Of a stretch of DNA of 64,000 nt, positions 63,603 through 64,000 are shown piece after piece. The translations under genes and the position numbers were made by a program. The stretch spans positions 37,274,298-37,338,297 of the forward strand of contig OW804097.1 in NCBI GenBank assembly GCA_942159475.1, in the 5' to 3' direction. The first letter of the stretch is position 1. The number at the start of each line of letters is the position of its first letter. The notes beneath the pieces were generated by a model, which ran no database searches, was not told the DNA's origin, and worked only from the letters and a program-made list of their open reading frames with translations. Source of the stretch: Sthenelais limicola. Its lineage: Eukaryota; Annelida; Polychaeta; Phyllodocida; Sigalionidae.

Positions 63603-63636
63603 AGGGTTTACATCTTCTCAATACTTTTGCTTTCAT

Positions 63637-63783
63637 GGGTCAGATCTTCAGAAAATGTGCAACCGACAGATCAACACATTTAATCAATTCTGCAAAATTA
63701 GACTGTAAGAATCTGTTTGTTTCTGTTGAACTGTATATTGAACCTGATTTTTGTCTTAAATTTGGATATTTGAGAGGATTAAT
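63637..63783 (+). mobile_element. Family A MITE, internal and right-end losses
   Basis: It starts GGGTCAGATCTTCAGAAAAT and jumps over part of the core. It stops at TATTTGAGAGGATTAATG. It lies in the DNA flanking the LTR element. Confidence 0.82.
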
Positions 63784-64000
63784 GTACTTCCTAGATGTAT
63801 AGTCTATGCTGTTATGTCATCCCGTGTGAAATTCATGTTAATTTTTGCAGACAAACATTTTTTTGAAGCATTCAATGAGCTGAATTCAAAAATCAATGTC
63901 TGCAATTTTTTTAATTATTTTTTCATACCGAAATTCAAGATGGCGTCCAAGATGGCTGCTCGGACAATAAATGCACATAACTTTGGTTCTAATTAACATA
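63784..64000. other. No gene recognised
   Basis: A 60-codon ORF runs to the window edge. It contains AAGATGGCGTCCAAGATGGC, but I see no domain. Confidence 0.3.

Noticed and set aside
480..63783. Recurring small peptides such as MGQIFRKCTIG and FERIGEGELYIF in many ORFs
   Set aside because: They are translations of the family A terminal repeats and cores in different frames, not a conserved protein family.

Overview
The window is AT-rich eukaryotic (metazoan) DNA with no convincing long host gene. It is dominated by transposons. The best clues to the host are an env-bearing Ty3/Gypsy (errantivirus-like) LTR element, 5'-truncated LINEs of the CR1/Jockey type, a tRNA-derived SINE head, and very many short inverted-repeat elements (MITEs). 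This looks like an invertebrate, perhaps marine, but I cannot name the species. Nothing prokaryotic was seen: no operons, no CRISPR, no rRNA.

Layout. From 1 to about 52.7 kb the sequence is a mosaic of nested, mostly non-coding mobile elements. Family A (about 235 bp, inverted ends beginning GGGTCAGATTTTCAGAAAAT) has 42 recognisable copies plus fragments. At least 15 of them keep a perfect 4-bp target duplication. Family B (about 415-420 bp, ends ATATGTGATGTGTTTCAGGA) has 17 full or partial copies. Minor families are C (4.4-5.2 kb), D (6.0-6.3 kb), E (Cs at 21.4, 24.0, 46.0-46.8 kb), F (12.6 and 17.6 kb), G and H nested at 50.4-51.5 kb, I (19.7 kb) and a GAGCG-rich family M (38.0 and 40.5-41.4 kb). 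There are also fold-back units near 6.3, 22.0, 29.0-29.5, 29.7-30.1, 34.2 and 48.0 kb. Two LINE copies with reverse transcriptase remain (38.95-40.41 kb on the minus strand with a YADN active site; 41.77-43.23 kb on the plus strand with YADD), plus a broken RT fragment at 14.6-15.05 kb. One small two-exon candidate gene (10690-11053) lies just downstream of a TATA-like sequence and a DR5-type AGGTCA repeat.

From 52765 to 63602 lies a 10.8-kb LTR retroelement. Its two 620-bp LTRs show no difference by eye and it is flanked by AGGG on both sides. In order it holds LTR, primer-binding site, leader with a consensus splice donor, two small leader ORFs, gag with a CCHC knuckle, protease, RT-RNase H-integrase, env with signal peptide, RTKR cleavage site, fusion-peptide-like segment and transmembrane anchor, a 1.5-kb 3' region, and LTR. 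Gag, protease and RT lie in three successive -1 frames. The gag/protease shift looks programmed. The protease/RT shift has almost no overlap and looks like an indel. Together Gag would form the particle, Pol would copy and integrate the genome, and Env would give the element a retrovirus-like option. The identical LTRs suggest a recent insertion.
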